Source: Mytilisepta virgata
Lineage: Eukaryota > Mollusca > Bivalvia > Mytilida > Mytilidae
DNA: 64,000 bases
Reading direction: 5' to 3'
Assembly: GCA_028015205.1 (NCBI GenBank)
Contig: CM051511.1
Location: 6,448,001-6,512,000 of the forward strand
The notes beneath the pieces were generated by a model. The model was not told the origin of the DNA. It saw only the letters and a program-made list of their open reading frames with translations, and searched no databases. Numbering within the stretch: the first letter of the stretch is position 1; each line of letters starts with the position of its first letter. Below are positions 52,266 through 63,800 of this stretch, piece after piece. The translations under genes were made by a program, and so were the position numbers.

Positions 52266-53625
52266 AAATAAAATGCTCCGCTGGGCGCAGCTTGATACGA
52301 CCGCAGAGGTCGAACCCTGAACAGTTGGGGCAAGTATGGACACAACATTCAAGCTTGATACAGCACTGAATTTGGTTGATTGATTGATTGTTGCTTAACG
52401 TCCAGTGGCAAATATTTCATGCATCTTCATGACGAGAACCAGTTCAATTTATCAAACAATTCAATTAGGGGTGGGATGGGACACAAAGGGGAACCAATTT
52501 TGACTGCCACTGTAAAAGGAGGATGGTTGGGTAGGGTCGGATAATTTAGCCTCCTGTAGCGGCCATCAGCCTACTCTTTTTCGAAAACTACAGAAGGGGT
52601 CTTTAGCGTGCAGGGAGTGTGGCATTCTCCAAACACGTTACCCACTATGGTCCGCGGTCAGGCTTTCCGTATTATGACCTGACAACCCCCCCAACGAGAC
52701 TGAATTTGGATTGTGAATAAATATTTGACACAGCATAGGTTTCTGACACAGAATTAATGTGGTCTAAGAACTTAAAATTTTTTAATTTACCTATTCAAAC
52801 AATATCAGTATTATTTGTTTTTATATATAAATCAGAAATAACCAATTTAAAATTTAAAATTGGGCACACATATCAATTTCTTGCTATTGCGCAATACTGT
52901 GCAATTGAAGATTTCTTGCTATTGTGCAATACTGTGCAATTGAAAATTCCCCCCCCCCAAAAAAAAATAAATAATTTACCCCTTTTTTAGCTTTTGTGCA
53001 ATACACTATGAAGTTGCACATTGACCCCCCCCCTCCCAAAAAAAAAAACCAAAAAACAATAAAATTTATTGTAACCCCCCTTTTTTTGCTAAAAGAAATT
53101 TGAAATTTCCTTTTTAATTTATGAAATATGAAATGAGAAAAAAATTAAATGTGTTTGGATTACCTCCCTTAGCCCACCAAGATAATATCATACATTTCTA
53201 TTTACTTATACTAAAGTTATTGTGCAAAAACCAAGAAAAATGCTTATTTGGGCCCTTTTTTAGCCCCTAATTCCTAAACTGTTGGGATCAAAACTCCAAA
53301 AAATGGTCATAAACCTTGTGTTAAAATTTCATAGATTTCTATTTACTTATACTAGAGTTATTGTGCGAAAACCAAGAAAAATGCTTATTGGGCCCTTTTT
53401 TGGCCCCTAATTCTTAAACTGTTGGGACCAAAACTCCCAAAATCAATCCCAACCTTCCTTTTGTGGTCATAAACCTTGTGTTTAAATTTCATAGATTTCT
53501 ATTAACTTATACTAAAGTTATAGTGCGAAAACCAAATGTCTACAGACTCCGACGGACGACGACGACGACGACGACGACGCCAACGTCATACCAATATACG
53601 ACCGCAAAAATTTTGCGGTCGTATA
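52266..53625 (+). repeat. Composite repeat element bounded by CGACCGCA motifs, with a GAC microsatellite
   Basis: Left part GCTCCGCTGGGCGCAGCTTG, then ATACGACCGCAGAGGTCG. The right end is a 32 bp palindrome TATACGACCGCAAAAA / TTTTTGCGGTCGTATA at about 53594-53625. Three units of about 140-160 bp precede it (near 53205, 53345 and 53505), each with TTTCTATT.ACTTATACTA, GCGAAAACCAA and, in two units, GCCCCTAATTCTTAAACTGT. A (GACGAC)n run sits at 53548-53580. A SINE-like element is nested at 52376-52698. Confidence 0.7.
52376..52698 (-). mobile_element. Second SINE-like family, nested, with 11 bp target duplication
   Basis: ACTGAATTTGG flanks it exactly (52365-52375 and 52699-52709). Read on the - strand, it ends GCCACTGGACGTTAAGCAAC followed by (AATC)n. 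That tail, with GTTCTCGTCATGAAGATGCA upstream of it, matches the tail of the tRNA-headed SINE. The head (TCTCGTTGGGGGGGTTGTCA) has no clear A and B boxes. 323 bp. Confidence 0.75.
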
Positions 53626-56600
53626 AAAAGTGGAAACGAAGTCACCAATCTTAAAAAAATCATATTATTCATATATACATTTGATTAAAATTAAGATAGG
53701 TGCATCGATTTACCTTGATCACCATTTAAGGTTATATGGTGATACCTAACATGCAGATGCACATGTATTCAATCTTTTATTATTTCATGTTTGATAATGT
53801 CCTCATACCCTGGGATACGTAGATGTGCATCTTCATTGTGTACATTGTATACCGGTAAAAGAATACCACGACAAAACAGTGGGAAAAGTCAGTATATTCA
53901 AAATCCAAGGAAAAGACAAAGTGATGAGAATGGAACACAATAAACAAACGTCACAAGGATATATGTATATTCTTTTTAACTAAAAGAATAAAAAACATAA
54001 TAAAGTAAAAAAAAAAAAAATGAACCAGACAGCACAAAACTAACCTGTTATTATATTATGCCCTAATGACGTCCTCATACCCATTAATTAACTTTCGAAA
54101 AACATTTTCTGCTAGCTTAACCTATCCAACCTACCCTAATAGATTGATAAATTCAATTTTGTAATGTTTATCTCATTTTGAAAGCATCAGAGAAGGTTAA
54201 TTTCTGCCAGACGGGAAATAAACAGTTATACATTATGTAGTTTTACGTTGTCAATAAAACTAGTACTGGTGACTTTCAATTAACCTTCTATACATGTAGC
54301 TGCAATACTATTTCCATATTTATGACAAATGTATATAGCATAAAATACAAGTACAAAAACTGTTATACAACAATGCTAAAATATAACAGTTATTGTTTTC
54401 TGCAAATGGTGATATTTGAACGCAATTAGAATGCCCAAATAGAAGGATTTCTGGGTTTCCTTTGTATGTCGGACACTAGTAAACCCTTTTTGACCTTAAA
54501 GGAACTTTCCTTTCTTGTTTAATCTTGAATGAATGAATTCTTAGGATCACAATTTCTAGAAGAAATCAAGATAACAAGACCAAAAGTTGCCGTAAAACAA
54601 GATTGGTAAAGACAAGATGTCTTGCAGTCAAAATATGATTGGTTAAGACAAAATGTCTTACAGTAAACAAGATTGGTTAAGACAATACGTCTTGCAGTAA
54701 AACGAGATTGGTTAAGACAACATGTCTTGATTAAAACACGATTGGTTAAGACAAAACGTCTTCAGTAAAACACGATTGATTAAGACAACATTTCCTGCAG
54801 TAAAACAAGATTGGTCACATCAACATGTCCTATAGTAAAACAGGATTGGTTAAGACAACAGATATTGCAGTAAAATAAGATTTGTTAAGACCATATCATA
54901 TCTATTCAGAACGTTAAAATTTACTTTTGTTCATCTTATAACAAATGTCCTAGATCGGTTTTGAATGTGTCTGGATTGGATCTCGTTATTCTTGTTATTT
55001 TGATGTTGTTTGGACAGAAATGAAGACGTTAGCCCGCTAAGGGTTTATACCATGATACTTTTCAACTTACAATGGTAGCATTTAATAATTTAGAAGGTCA
55101 TTCTTTTAAGAATTTTACCTTATGCGAAGATACGATATGATAAATGTAGGATACATGGTGATTCCATAGTATTATGGTATAATTTCTCTAATGCTTTGTC
55201 AATTTAAATCTTTCTGTTTATCAAAAATTTAATCAACGTTTAGTTGCCGATGATGTCAGTCAGTGATTGATTAAGACAAAAGTTTATAACCTGCCAGAAC
55301 AACTTTTACGTTCGGATTTCTTGGAATCACAAATAACACGGATTGCTAATTTTTTATAGTAAACATATTGAAGAAATGTATGACGTACCGATTAGGATTG
55401 CGGAGGAAATCGAAGAGGATTTTGGTTTAATAAACATGATAATTAATTTAATGATCATAAGAGAAACAGATTCTTACGTCTATTCTCAATATTTTATTCA
55501 TAGAATTTTAAAGTCCTCGCCAAGGGTCAGGATCGGACTTTAAAATTAGATAGTTTAATCCTCTCGATGAGATTATCCACTGGAAACAATGTAAGAATCT
55601 ATATTTTTTATCATAAAATTTTGAAATTTTTACTGAAGGAGTTATCTGCCATCATGATAGCTACTCTGATATGCCTACTGATGATTGAAATATTCCTTCA
55701 GCAAACCAATTTATTTCAAAACAATCAGTTTTCTGTCTCAGATATCGTCCAGACACTTAAACTAGATATACGTATGTGCAACATATATTTTAAAATTCTG
55801 TGAAAAAAAATTAACTCGAAAATGTAGGTAAAGAAAAAAATGAACGACAAATTTAAAACAAAGCAAATTTGAAGTCCTAATTCATTATAACACTTTTTGT
55901 AGAATTTTCTTTTCAAGTAAATGTTTCTGCTCATGAACTTTAGGACGAGAAATATATTCTTTTCAGTTTGTACAAATACATCGACATTTACCTCATCTTT
56001 CCATAATAAAACAATATATATCTTCCCATAATAAAACAATCTACAATGATCTTATATATGGTAAAAAAAATTGAAAAAGAAAAAATAAATTCCAACCAAG
56101 ATCCTGTGAAATTAAAAACGTTAGTGTACGTATTGTAACCGCTGTTAGAAAAGTTACATGATAACATCACTTATTTCAGTAAAATTAGCAATATAACATT
56201 TCCAATGTCTTTTCATTAACATCTATACAAGATGAGAGACATTTTTAATACCCCTGACTCCAGAAAGGTGATACAAAGTTCAAGTACTGAATTCTTTTAT
56301 TATCCAATTTCTATAAAAGAAGTAATAGCTTCTCTCATAACTATTAATATTGTAATGTAAATAACAACAAGGCTGTTGCCTAACCTAACTTGATTGAAAT
56401 GTTCATCGTGAAGGAGTTGTGCAAGATGAAAAAGTAATATTACATTCAAATAGATATGCATAACATATTTGAAAAGCTTATGAATAAAAAATACAGTTTG
56501 TTTGGTATGTTTATGTAAGTAAAGTCAAGTAAGTGAATGAATATTGGATTGCACAGAGACATTCTTTACAGGCCATACAACATACAATGACTAGAAAAAT

Positions 56601-56642
56601 GATTGCATTATGATTGCAGCCTTGTTTAAATCATACTGATTA
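53626..56642. other. AT-rich intergenic region
   Basis: No gene supported. Short frames at 55343-55803 have no recognised domain and no splice context. The minisatellite at 54590-54895 is listed separately. Confidence 0.5.
54590..54895. repeat. ~38 bp minisatellite, about eight or nine units, each with a short palindrome
   Basis: Unit: GATTGGTTAAGACAACATGT followed by CTTGCAGTAAAACAA. Each unit contains the imperfect palindrome AAGACAnnATGTCTT. Unit lengths vary from 35 to 40 bp and substitutions accumulate toward the right end. Confidence 0.85.
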
Positions 56643-56970
56643 GGGACGAGATCAAAAGTTCAATGTAGGATAAAAAACTTAATTCACATAGTTTTTTCAC
56701 AGACCCCCCCCCCCCCTTAACTTAATTTGGGAAAAATTGATTGACCAATATGGGGATATGCTTTGAGAGTATACTTTTTGTATCATGGGTCCTGTTCTTC
56801 CTCAACAGTGTATGTTTGTTCTGTATATTGACTTGGACGTCACTTGAATCCGTATTTTTCAATCCGAAAATCGATGTCGGATAGCAAAACTTGCAGTGAT
56901 TTTTACCGCCCCTCCCCCAAACTATTTGAATTAAGTTTTTTATCCTACATTGAACTTTTGATCTCGTCCC
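56643..56970. mobile_element. MITE with ~43 bp inverted repeats and TTA target duplication (PIF/Harbinger-like)
   Basis: Left end GGGACGAGATCAAAAGTTCA and on to ACTTAATT; the right end is its complement almost without mismatch (about 56928-56970). TTA sits on both sides (56640-56642 and 56971-56973). TTA duplication with GGG-type ends fits PIF/Harbinger MITEs. 328 bp, no coding capacity; contains a C-run at about 56705. Confidence 0.75.
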
Positions 56971-56973
56971 TTA

Positions 56974-57386
56974 GATATATAGTCGTAGATAAGCATTTAC
57001 TTTATTTTATACATACCCACTGTAATGTAATAGTAAACCTTTATCGTTCGTATATCATTCAGTCATCGTTTTACAAAATTCGTTCATCGTTCGTAGATTG
57101 TTCATGGAACAATTGTTTTGTGTATTGCATAATTTGAAGCTTAGCTTAGGGTGTAATTTATGGTATCGTTTCCGCATGGTTAAAAATATGAATTATCTGA
57201 ATAAACGTTTTATTTGAGAAAAATGTAACGCTAATAGTACAACATAAACGAAATTGCTAATATAAAACGAATTTCTATTTCATATGACAACCATCCCATA
57301 CACTATTCAAAACGATGAATGCTAAACGAAAAGATATCATGTATAAAATGTATAAAAAATAATACGCAGTTAAAGCACAAGTTCTA
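56974..57386. other. Spacer between the TTA MITE and the Tc1 element
   Basis: AT-rich; nothing recognised. Confidence 0.5.
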
Positions 57387-58598
57387 CACTGAACCGCAAA
57401 AGAAACGTCGCACAAAATGACATGTTCACATACATTTATTTCAAAGTGACATTTATATATTTCAAATTAATTTTTACAAAATTTAATGAATGATTTACAG
57501 TCTTTTGGTTACAATGTTCACAAAAACGTCACAATTGTCGCAACGTCACATGTTTTCAATGCTGTGCTCCCCCGTCCGTTAATAACGTGTATGTCCTCCA
57601 CCGGCACCAATTACTGCGGCACATCTTCGGTACATGGAGTTGATGAGCCGATTAATAAACGCCATCGGAATACGTGCCCATACTCTCTGAAACGCTTGTG
57701 AAAGTTCAGCTGCAGTTGTCGGACTTGGCTGCTCATTATTCAACCGTCTTTGAACTTCGTCCCATAAATGTTCAATAGGGTTTAAATCTGGACTCAAAGC
57801 CGGCCAATCCATAACATTAATGTTATTCTGCTGTAGGAAGTCTCTTGTGGCTCTTGTGGTATGCGCACGTGCATTGTCCTGTTGGAAAGTCTTGTTTTGA
57901 TGACGTGCGAAATGGGGCTGAACATGGGGTGTCAAGACTTGGTCGATGTAACGGGCAGCTGTTACGCCATTTCCTCTGCCTGGGCCAAGGTTCTGAAAGA
58001 TGACTGGACCAAGTTTAACGTTAAGGCCGATTCCACCCCATACCATGATGCTAGGTCCTCCCCACGCGTCTGTTTCCAGAATGCAGCTGTCTTCGTAACG
58101 TTCCCCGCGTCTTCTCCACACTCTGGTTCTGCCATCGGCTGTTGAAATGCAGTAACGGCTTTCGTCAGAGAAGATGATGTTACGCCATTGTCGATTTCGC
58201 CAATTCTGTCGCTGAGTGGCCCACTGAAGACGAGCTTGACGGTGTCGAGGAGTAAGAATAGGTCCTCTTGCTGGACGGCGACATCTCATGTTTCTAGCAG
58301 CTAATCGCCGACGAACCGTATCATCACTTATGGGTCGTCAATGTGTTCCAACAGTGGTTCTGGCAGTTTCGGCAGCTGGGGTGAACCGATTCATCAAATG
58401 GTGACGAACAATGCCTCTATTCTGTCTAGGGGTAGTGACTTGGGGTCTACCACTCCGTGGACGGTCATTTGTGCTGTTTGTTGCATTGTACCGTGTCCGT
58501 AGACGTTCAATTGTTCGAACAGCACAGTTGAAGTCGTTGGCAATAACTCTGGCAGATTGCCCAGCATCCAATCGACCAATGGCCTGTTCTCTCTGTAA

Positions 58599-59634
58599 TA
58601 GTTATCCCACAAGGACGCGGTGTGTCTATATAAGATCATCCCGAGGGCCGGAGGCCCGAGGGATGATCTTATACAGACACACCAAGTCCGAGTGGGATAA
58701 CTATTTTACATCCAAGCTAAAATAAATAAAAACAATAAACACTTTTTAAATACATCTTTTTGCAATAAATGCGTTGTTCACTCTATTTTTGTTAATGGAA
58801 CATTACGTTTTGATAGTTTATCCCTCAACATACCCCATTTCTTGTCCTTGCGAGTTTGTAGTATGGGTGAACACATCTCACCATTCGATATTAGAAATTA
58901 AACAGATTTGTTTTACTCGTATACATCTCAAATGACATGGCGGACGGGTACGACACTGATGAAATACTCAGCCAGGCCTTAGATTTGGCCGAGGCAGCGG
59001 ATGACGAATCTATTTTCATAACCCAGAACTCATTTAGATCCACAGAAGGTATTTGTAAATCAAATATTAATTATGGTACTTATCTATTAGGGTAACAAAA
59101 GCCGATTTTCAAGTTTAGCATTCATTTGTAGCAGTTTTTAATATAATAGGAGACCCAGGATATGACTGCAGCCAATACTTTTGCAATACATTCTTAATTC
59201 ATTTGAATTCAAGTACTTTGTAAAGTCATTTTTTATTATTGATAATGGGCCTAAATGTTGTCCCTTTTCTGAAAAAAACCCAAAATAGCGTAAAGGAGGT
59301 TCGGGGGGGGGGGGGGGAGGGTCCTTGTATAACTTTTAATTGTTACTTTATTGCAAATTAAATCCACTGCTAAAAGGTCAATTTTTGGTTGGATAACGGT
59401 AATAAATTTTCTGTCTTCATTTTATTAAAATCAGGATAAATTTGTATTACATTCTGTAAAGAATTAACTCTTAATAACTTGTTAACATTACAAAGAAGTC
59501 AATCATGGCACTTAACTGTGCACGTGAATACATTTTACCTATTATTTTCTGGACAATAGCCTTTGTAAAAGTAGGGGTGATCTGGCAGGGGTGATCCGAC
59601 TCAGATCACCCCTGCTAGAACAAAGGAGCTGGGA
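58599..59634 (+). mobile_element. 1036 bp insert in the Tc1 transposase, with TGTAA direct repeats, a palindrome and a possible first exon
   Basis: TGTAA occurs at both borders (58594-58598 and 59635-59639). The left end is a palindrome (about 58598-58697): arms AATAGTTATCCCAC...GTGTGTCT.TATAAGATCATCCC around GAGGGCCGGAGGCCCGAGG. A short inverted pair GGGGTGATC / GATCACCCC lies at 59589-59617. There are no classical terminal inverted repeats. It contains a candidate coding exon at 58938-59050 and AAAATCAGGATAAATTTGT (about 59428), a motif shared with the palindrome region at 22635. One model is a tyrosine-recombinase (Crypton-like) mobile unit reduced to one exon; this is inference. Confidence 0.6.
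58938..59050 (+). CDS. Possible first coding exon inside the insert (unknown protein, N-terminus only)
   Basis: An ATG at 58938 opens MADGYDTDEILSQALDLAEA, followed by ADDESIFITQNSFRSTE, and reaches a GTATTTG donor near 59050. The codons are GC-richer than the flanks and the peptide is acidic and non-repetitive, unlike random AT-rich frames. Acidic N-termini of this style precede the DUF3504-type recombinase domain in many invertebrate Crypton-derived proteins, from memory. No second exon was found before the insert ends, so it is a fragment. Confidence 0.35.
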
Positions 59635-60179
59635 TGTAAGTTGTGGAGTCAGACGTGGCATAGCTTCTGTGTCAACACTGATACTAACACTCTTTAATTT
59701 TCTCCGGCCTTTTATACCCATAAAGGAGCATGAATTTCACGAACATTTAAGATTTAAGAAAAATTACCGCCAAGTGTGTCCCACGAGCGGTTTTAGGTAC
59801 GGTCGCTCTACGATATCAACTGAAAATTATTCAACCGAAAATTTAATTCACAGATAATTTAATCTTACCTGGTGATGTAATCGTAATACTGATTATATAA
59901 AAATCATTAATTAATATTTATTTTGAATTTTGCTAACATTTTGAAAAAGCGACGTTTCTTTTGCGGTTCAGTATATATATATATGATAACATGGTATGTT
60001 TATCGTACATTCAACACGTATAACGTCCGGACATGGTTATTACATTTTTCGTTCATCGTTAATGTTGTTAATTTTTACGTTACAAGGTACAGATTTAATT
60101 TGGTGTTACTAGAAACTCGGTTTAATCTCTAATATATTTCTATACCAAGTTTGACAATCATAACGTAGTTGATTAAGTG

Positions 60180-60830
60180 ATTTTAAGAGAGTTTATTGAA
60201 TAACTCTGATATACATAATGTGTACATGTAATATATGAAATATACACAAAATGTGCACATGTATGTACAAAAAGATATACTGATGAACATACAAAATACC
60301 AAACATGTGACGAAATGAACAGAAAAGACACCCGGCAATGGAATACATATTGTAACAGGAGCAGGTCCCAGTACACGGTGGGGTTCGCTAGGGACTAGTC
60401 CTGGACCGTGTAATGGAGTACCCGTCCTGGTTCGTATCTCTCGGATGCTTGTAGGCTAGGAAAACAAAGATTTTTAAAGTACAACTTTTATTATAACAAA
60501 GTACAAAATTATGAAATCAGCATCAATTATCAAACAATTCTATTTATTTAATATATTTCCTAACTTTAAACCAGGATTTGTGTGACAGTTTACCTACCGG
60601 GAGTATCTATAAAAAAATCTAACAAAAATTATACCAGCAAAAAGGAGGTTATATAAGCTACAAAATTGCGCAGGTTTAAATACCAATAAAAATGGATTGA
60701 AACAATCCTCTCTGGTATTAAATCAAGTAAACGGTCTCAAAAACTAGAATTGAAAACAATTCCCTCGGGTAACATACCTGTCGCCTTTAGACATGTACCA
60801 ATGAGTATGAGAAATATATGGACTTATATA
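60180..60830 (-). other. Candidate short spliced transcription unit
   Basis: Reading leftward: TATATAAG at 60830-60823, an ATG at 60794 (MSKGDS), a GTATGT donor after 60778, a TTTTCCTAG acceptor before 60455, and AATAAA at 60197-60192. Splicing joins the frame to LQASERYEPGRVLHYTVQD then a stop, 25 codons in all. The second exon is clearly GC-richer than its flanks (60360-60455). No family recognised. It could be a small gene, a terminal piece of a retroelement, or chance. Confidence 0.3.
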
Positions 60831-63800
60831 GTAGAAAAAGTGTGACCTTTTCAACTTAAATGAACCCTTTACAGTTCACAGGTTTTAACTTCGAGAAATA
60901 CCTAGCTTTTAGGATATAAAAATAACTATCTACCCGAAAGACTACGAATAATTTTTACATAGCATGCTCTGATTGACTAAAATAGTTATCAATAGACCAA
61001 TGAAATTAAATTACTAAAAGTTCGCGCTTCTGCACGAGCTAACTCCCGCTTCCGGTTTGACGGTAAAATCAGCTGAGAATAAAATGAATGAAAACTTAAA
61101 GACTTTGAACACATATGGACCTAAAACCCTTATAATTAATGAAAGGAGATAAAAATAAATACAGGTAAGAATTCTGAGAAAATTCGGATAACTACGAAGC
61201 CAGAAACTTAGTCAAATTTATATTTATTTAGAAAACTATATCGATGGCAAAACCACAACTTTCACAATATAAAGGCAGTGGTTTATCTATGATACACATG
61301 TTTACTGTCTTTCCAGGTAGGTTCGAATTTATACTAGCAAACGGTCCAATAGGTTATTAATACAGAATTGACAGAAATTTTCAATTAACCTGTTGACCAC
61401 ATTAATCAGGACAAAGATTATTAATTTCATCAACTACTTCGTACTATGATTAAGTAAAGCAATTAAATGGAGTGCTCAAATTAAATTCCTCTTAAACCTT
61501 GCTATTTGCTTATAAATACAATAAATGAGTTGTTGATCTGTAACGATGTAAATACACGTGTTATAAGAATCTATATACAGAAAAAGAAGCTATAATTGAA
61601 CGCATCCGTTAATCGGGAAAAACAGGAAAAACAACAGTGACATGAAATGAACGTATAAATAAACTTGAAGTGCATGATATCTATTCAAAAATACAGTGGT
61701 AATATTAACTGTACATTGGAAATACAACGTTTCAAATAACGGTAGCATGAAATAAACATGAAAAAAACAGCACCAATAAAACGGACAATATATGTGTATA
61801 AGGATGAGCAAACCGACAAAACATTGAAAGTGAAAAAAATTGTATTCTAAAGCAATATTACAAGAAAATGAAAAACTATATATGCAGTCTATTCCTGTCT
61901 TAGTGCAGTATACAGTGTTTGATCATGTCTCATTAGCCGATAGCGAAACTATAATAAATTGGAACAATAAAACGCGCCACAATATCTCAAATATGAACAA
62001 TTTAGTCACAGCCACGTGCATGAATTTATTACTGTACAAATGTAACTGTACGTATCACGTTCCTACCAATGACATAAACATGTATCAGCAACTGGCTACT
62101 GCAATAAAAAAAAAAATACCAATTCTGAGAATACAGTTTTCTAGTTAGCATTTAAGGGCAGAGTGGCATTTATTGAAAATAAGGGGCACTTTAACGTATT
62201 TTCAGATCCGAAAAGTGCAAAAAAGGTTACTTTTAAGAAATATCAACATATTCACTTATCTAATGCCTTTGTAAGCGTTCTTTTTCGGCAAAAGAATACC
62301 GAAGCGACAAAAAAGTGGAAAAAGTCCACAAATTCGAAGTTCAAGGAAAAGATAAAGGCAGGTACACAACAAACAAACGCAACAAGGATACATGTATAAC
62401 TAAAAGAATAAAAAATCGTATCATAAACGAAACAAAACTAGAAAAAGACAGCACGGAAACTAAAGCACTAGCAAAGTAAACTACCATTAAAAACGGGGGT
62501 GACATCAGCTGCTTCGGAAGGGTAAGCATGCCCTACTCCGTTAATACCAGAGAGAATGTCAAGTCCGGTGAGGTGTCAATTCCAGAATGACGTGAAATTT
62601 AACTGAAGATATCTAGTCTTATCATCCTTTCCTGTGATTCTATCAGCTTGTTGAGCAGCTCCGAAAAATTCGTATCAAGAAGCGCATGCGCTGAGCAGGA
62701 GTTATCAACACTCAGCAAGACTTACCAACAAATTCTCCCAACGCTTGGCAGCTTAGAACTTATTAATAATTGCAAAATATTAATAAATATATCAAGATTT
62801 GGTGTTCCTTTTTCATATTATGGCGTTTTATTCAAATGAATGATGAAAAAATTTATAAAAGTGACATCAACAAAATGTGTCTTTCCTCGATGCTGATAAT
62901 GTCTGCTGGGACCTCTTTCCACTCTTTCCATTGCATTTCATTATTCTCGACAGAATACGAAGATTTTGGACTCGTTCGATACGCTCACTCGACGCTAGCT
63001 ACATATTCTCGCTCACGGCATGATATTTTACGATATCTAGCTGACAATATATACTAATACGCGAGATAGAAACTTCGTATTGACCAATCAATTCGTGATG
63101 ACGTCCGTAAATCTTTTGAAGTGATGAAATTAACAGAGCCTGAAGATAACTCCTTCTTACAAGTTTATGTGACAGAAATCTCGCCCTGACGAGAACGTCG
63201 CCGTATAAATCACACGCGCGGCAGTAACGAATTAACTGTGAAATGTACACCCAATAGATTGGAGATCTTGGCATGTTACTGCTAAGAAAGGGGAAGTTCA
63301 CAATCGGAAAATTAAAATCACCACGTTTATCACAAAGTTTTGATTTCAATCGCCAATTATTATATATGTACAAGTACAAATTTAGATATGAGCAGAAGTT
63401 CGTGTGTCTGTGGTCTCTTTAATTTCAAGTTGATTGGGATAGATGAGATCAATACATTTTTTATATAGCGGAAACCGAAATTAAAGGACGGGCATTGCCT
63501 AGTAAAAATTTAGCTCCGTATGAAAACAAGAACAGGTCGGCCAAAGGCGGTGCAGTTTGTCCGCATTGGGATGCCGATCGTCGGTTGAAAAACATGTTCT
63601 CCAAACTCAGTTTGCCAACAACATCAGTCATTGTTGTCAGTCTCAGAGTATTTTTTGTTAGAATAAATGTGTTTTTGACATAGTAAGCTTTGTCCTTGCC
63701 CAATACCAGATAGGCATATCTTTGCAAACGTGTTTAGTGTAGGAACATTGGCGAATTAATTCACGAAAAATATTTTAGTTTATCATGTGGAAGGGTCGTA

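Larger units (their letters stand above)
57579..59661 (-). pseudogene. Tc1 transposase, DD34E, inactivated
   Basis: The transposase cuts and pastes its own element at TA sites. The ATG at 59661 begins MPRLTPQL; the frame is then split by the insert at 58599-59634. It resumes with REQAIGRLDAGQSARVIAND, a helix-turn-helix with SGRPQVTT, and the catalytic core: FSDESRY (first Asp), VWGGIG, QQDNARAHT (second Asp) and DWPALSPDLNPIEHLWDE (Glu). Thirty-four residues separate the second Asp from the Glu. Damage: the insert, a one-base frame discrepancy between the two sides of the insert, and an in-frame TGA at 58340-58338 in GTH*RPISDDTVRRRL, likely from CGA. The catalytic triad is intact. Antisense frames over it are shadows. 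Confidence 0.95.
57387..59973 (-). mobile_element. Tc1-type DNA transposon, interrupted by a second element
   Basis: Terminal inverted repeats share ACTGAACCGCAAAAGAAACG plus TCGC (left from 57388, right to 59972), with one difference at the outermost base. TA flanks both ends (57385-57386 and 59974-59975). It carries a Tc1 DD34E transposase on the - strand. Without the 1036 bp insert and its duplicated TGTAA the element would be about 1.55 kb, normal for Tc1. A TATA box (TATAAAAGG, - strand, near 59708-59716) lies about 50 bases upstream of the transposase ATG. Confidence 0.92.

Noticed and set aside
53463..53654. 63-codon frame with a Thr run
   Set aside because: It reads the (GAC)n microsatellite of a repeat element.
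55343..55803. Frames of 66 and 78 codons
   Set aside because: No recognisable domain, no splice borders in phase, low-complexity composition; not enough to call a gene.
57486..58725. Plus-strand frames over the Tc1 element
   Set aside because: They are antisense shadows of the transposase, which has the DD34E motifs on the other strand.
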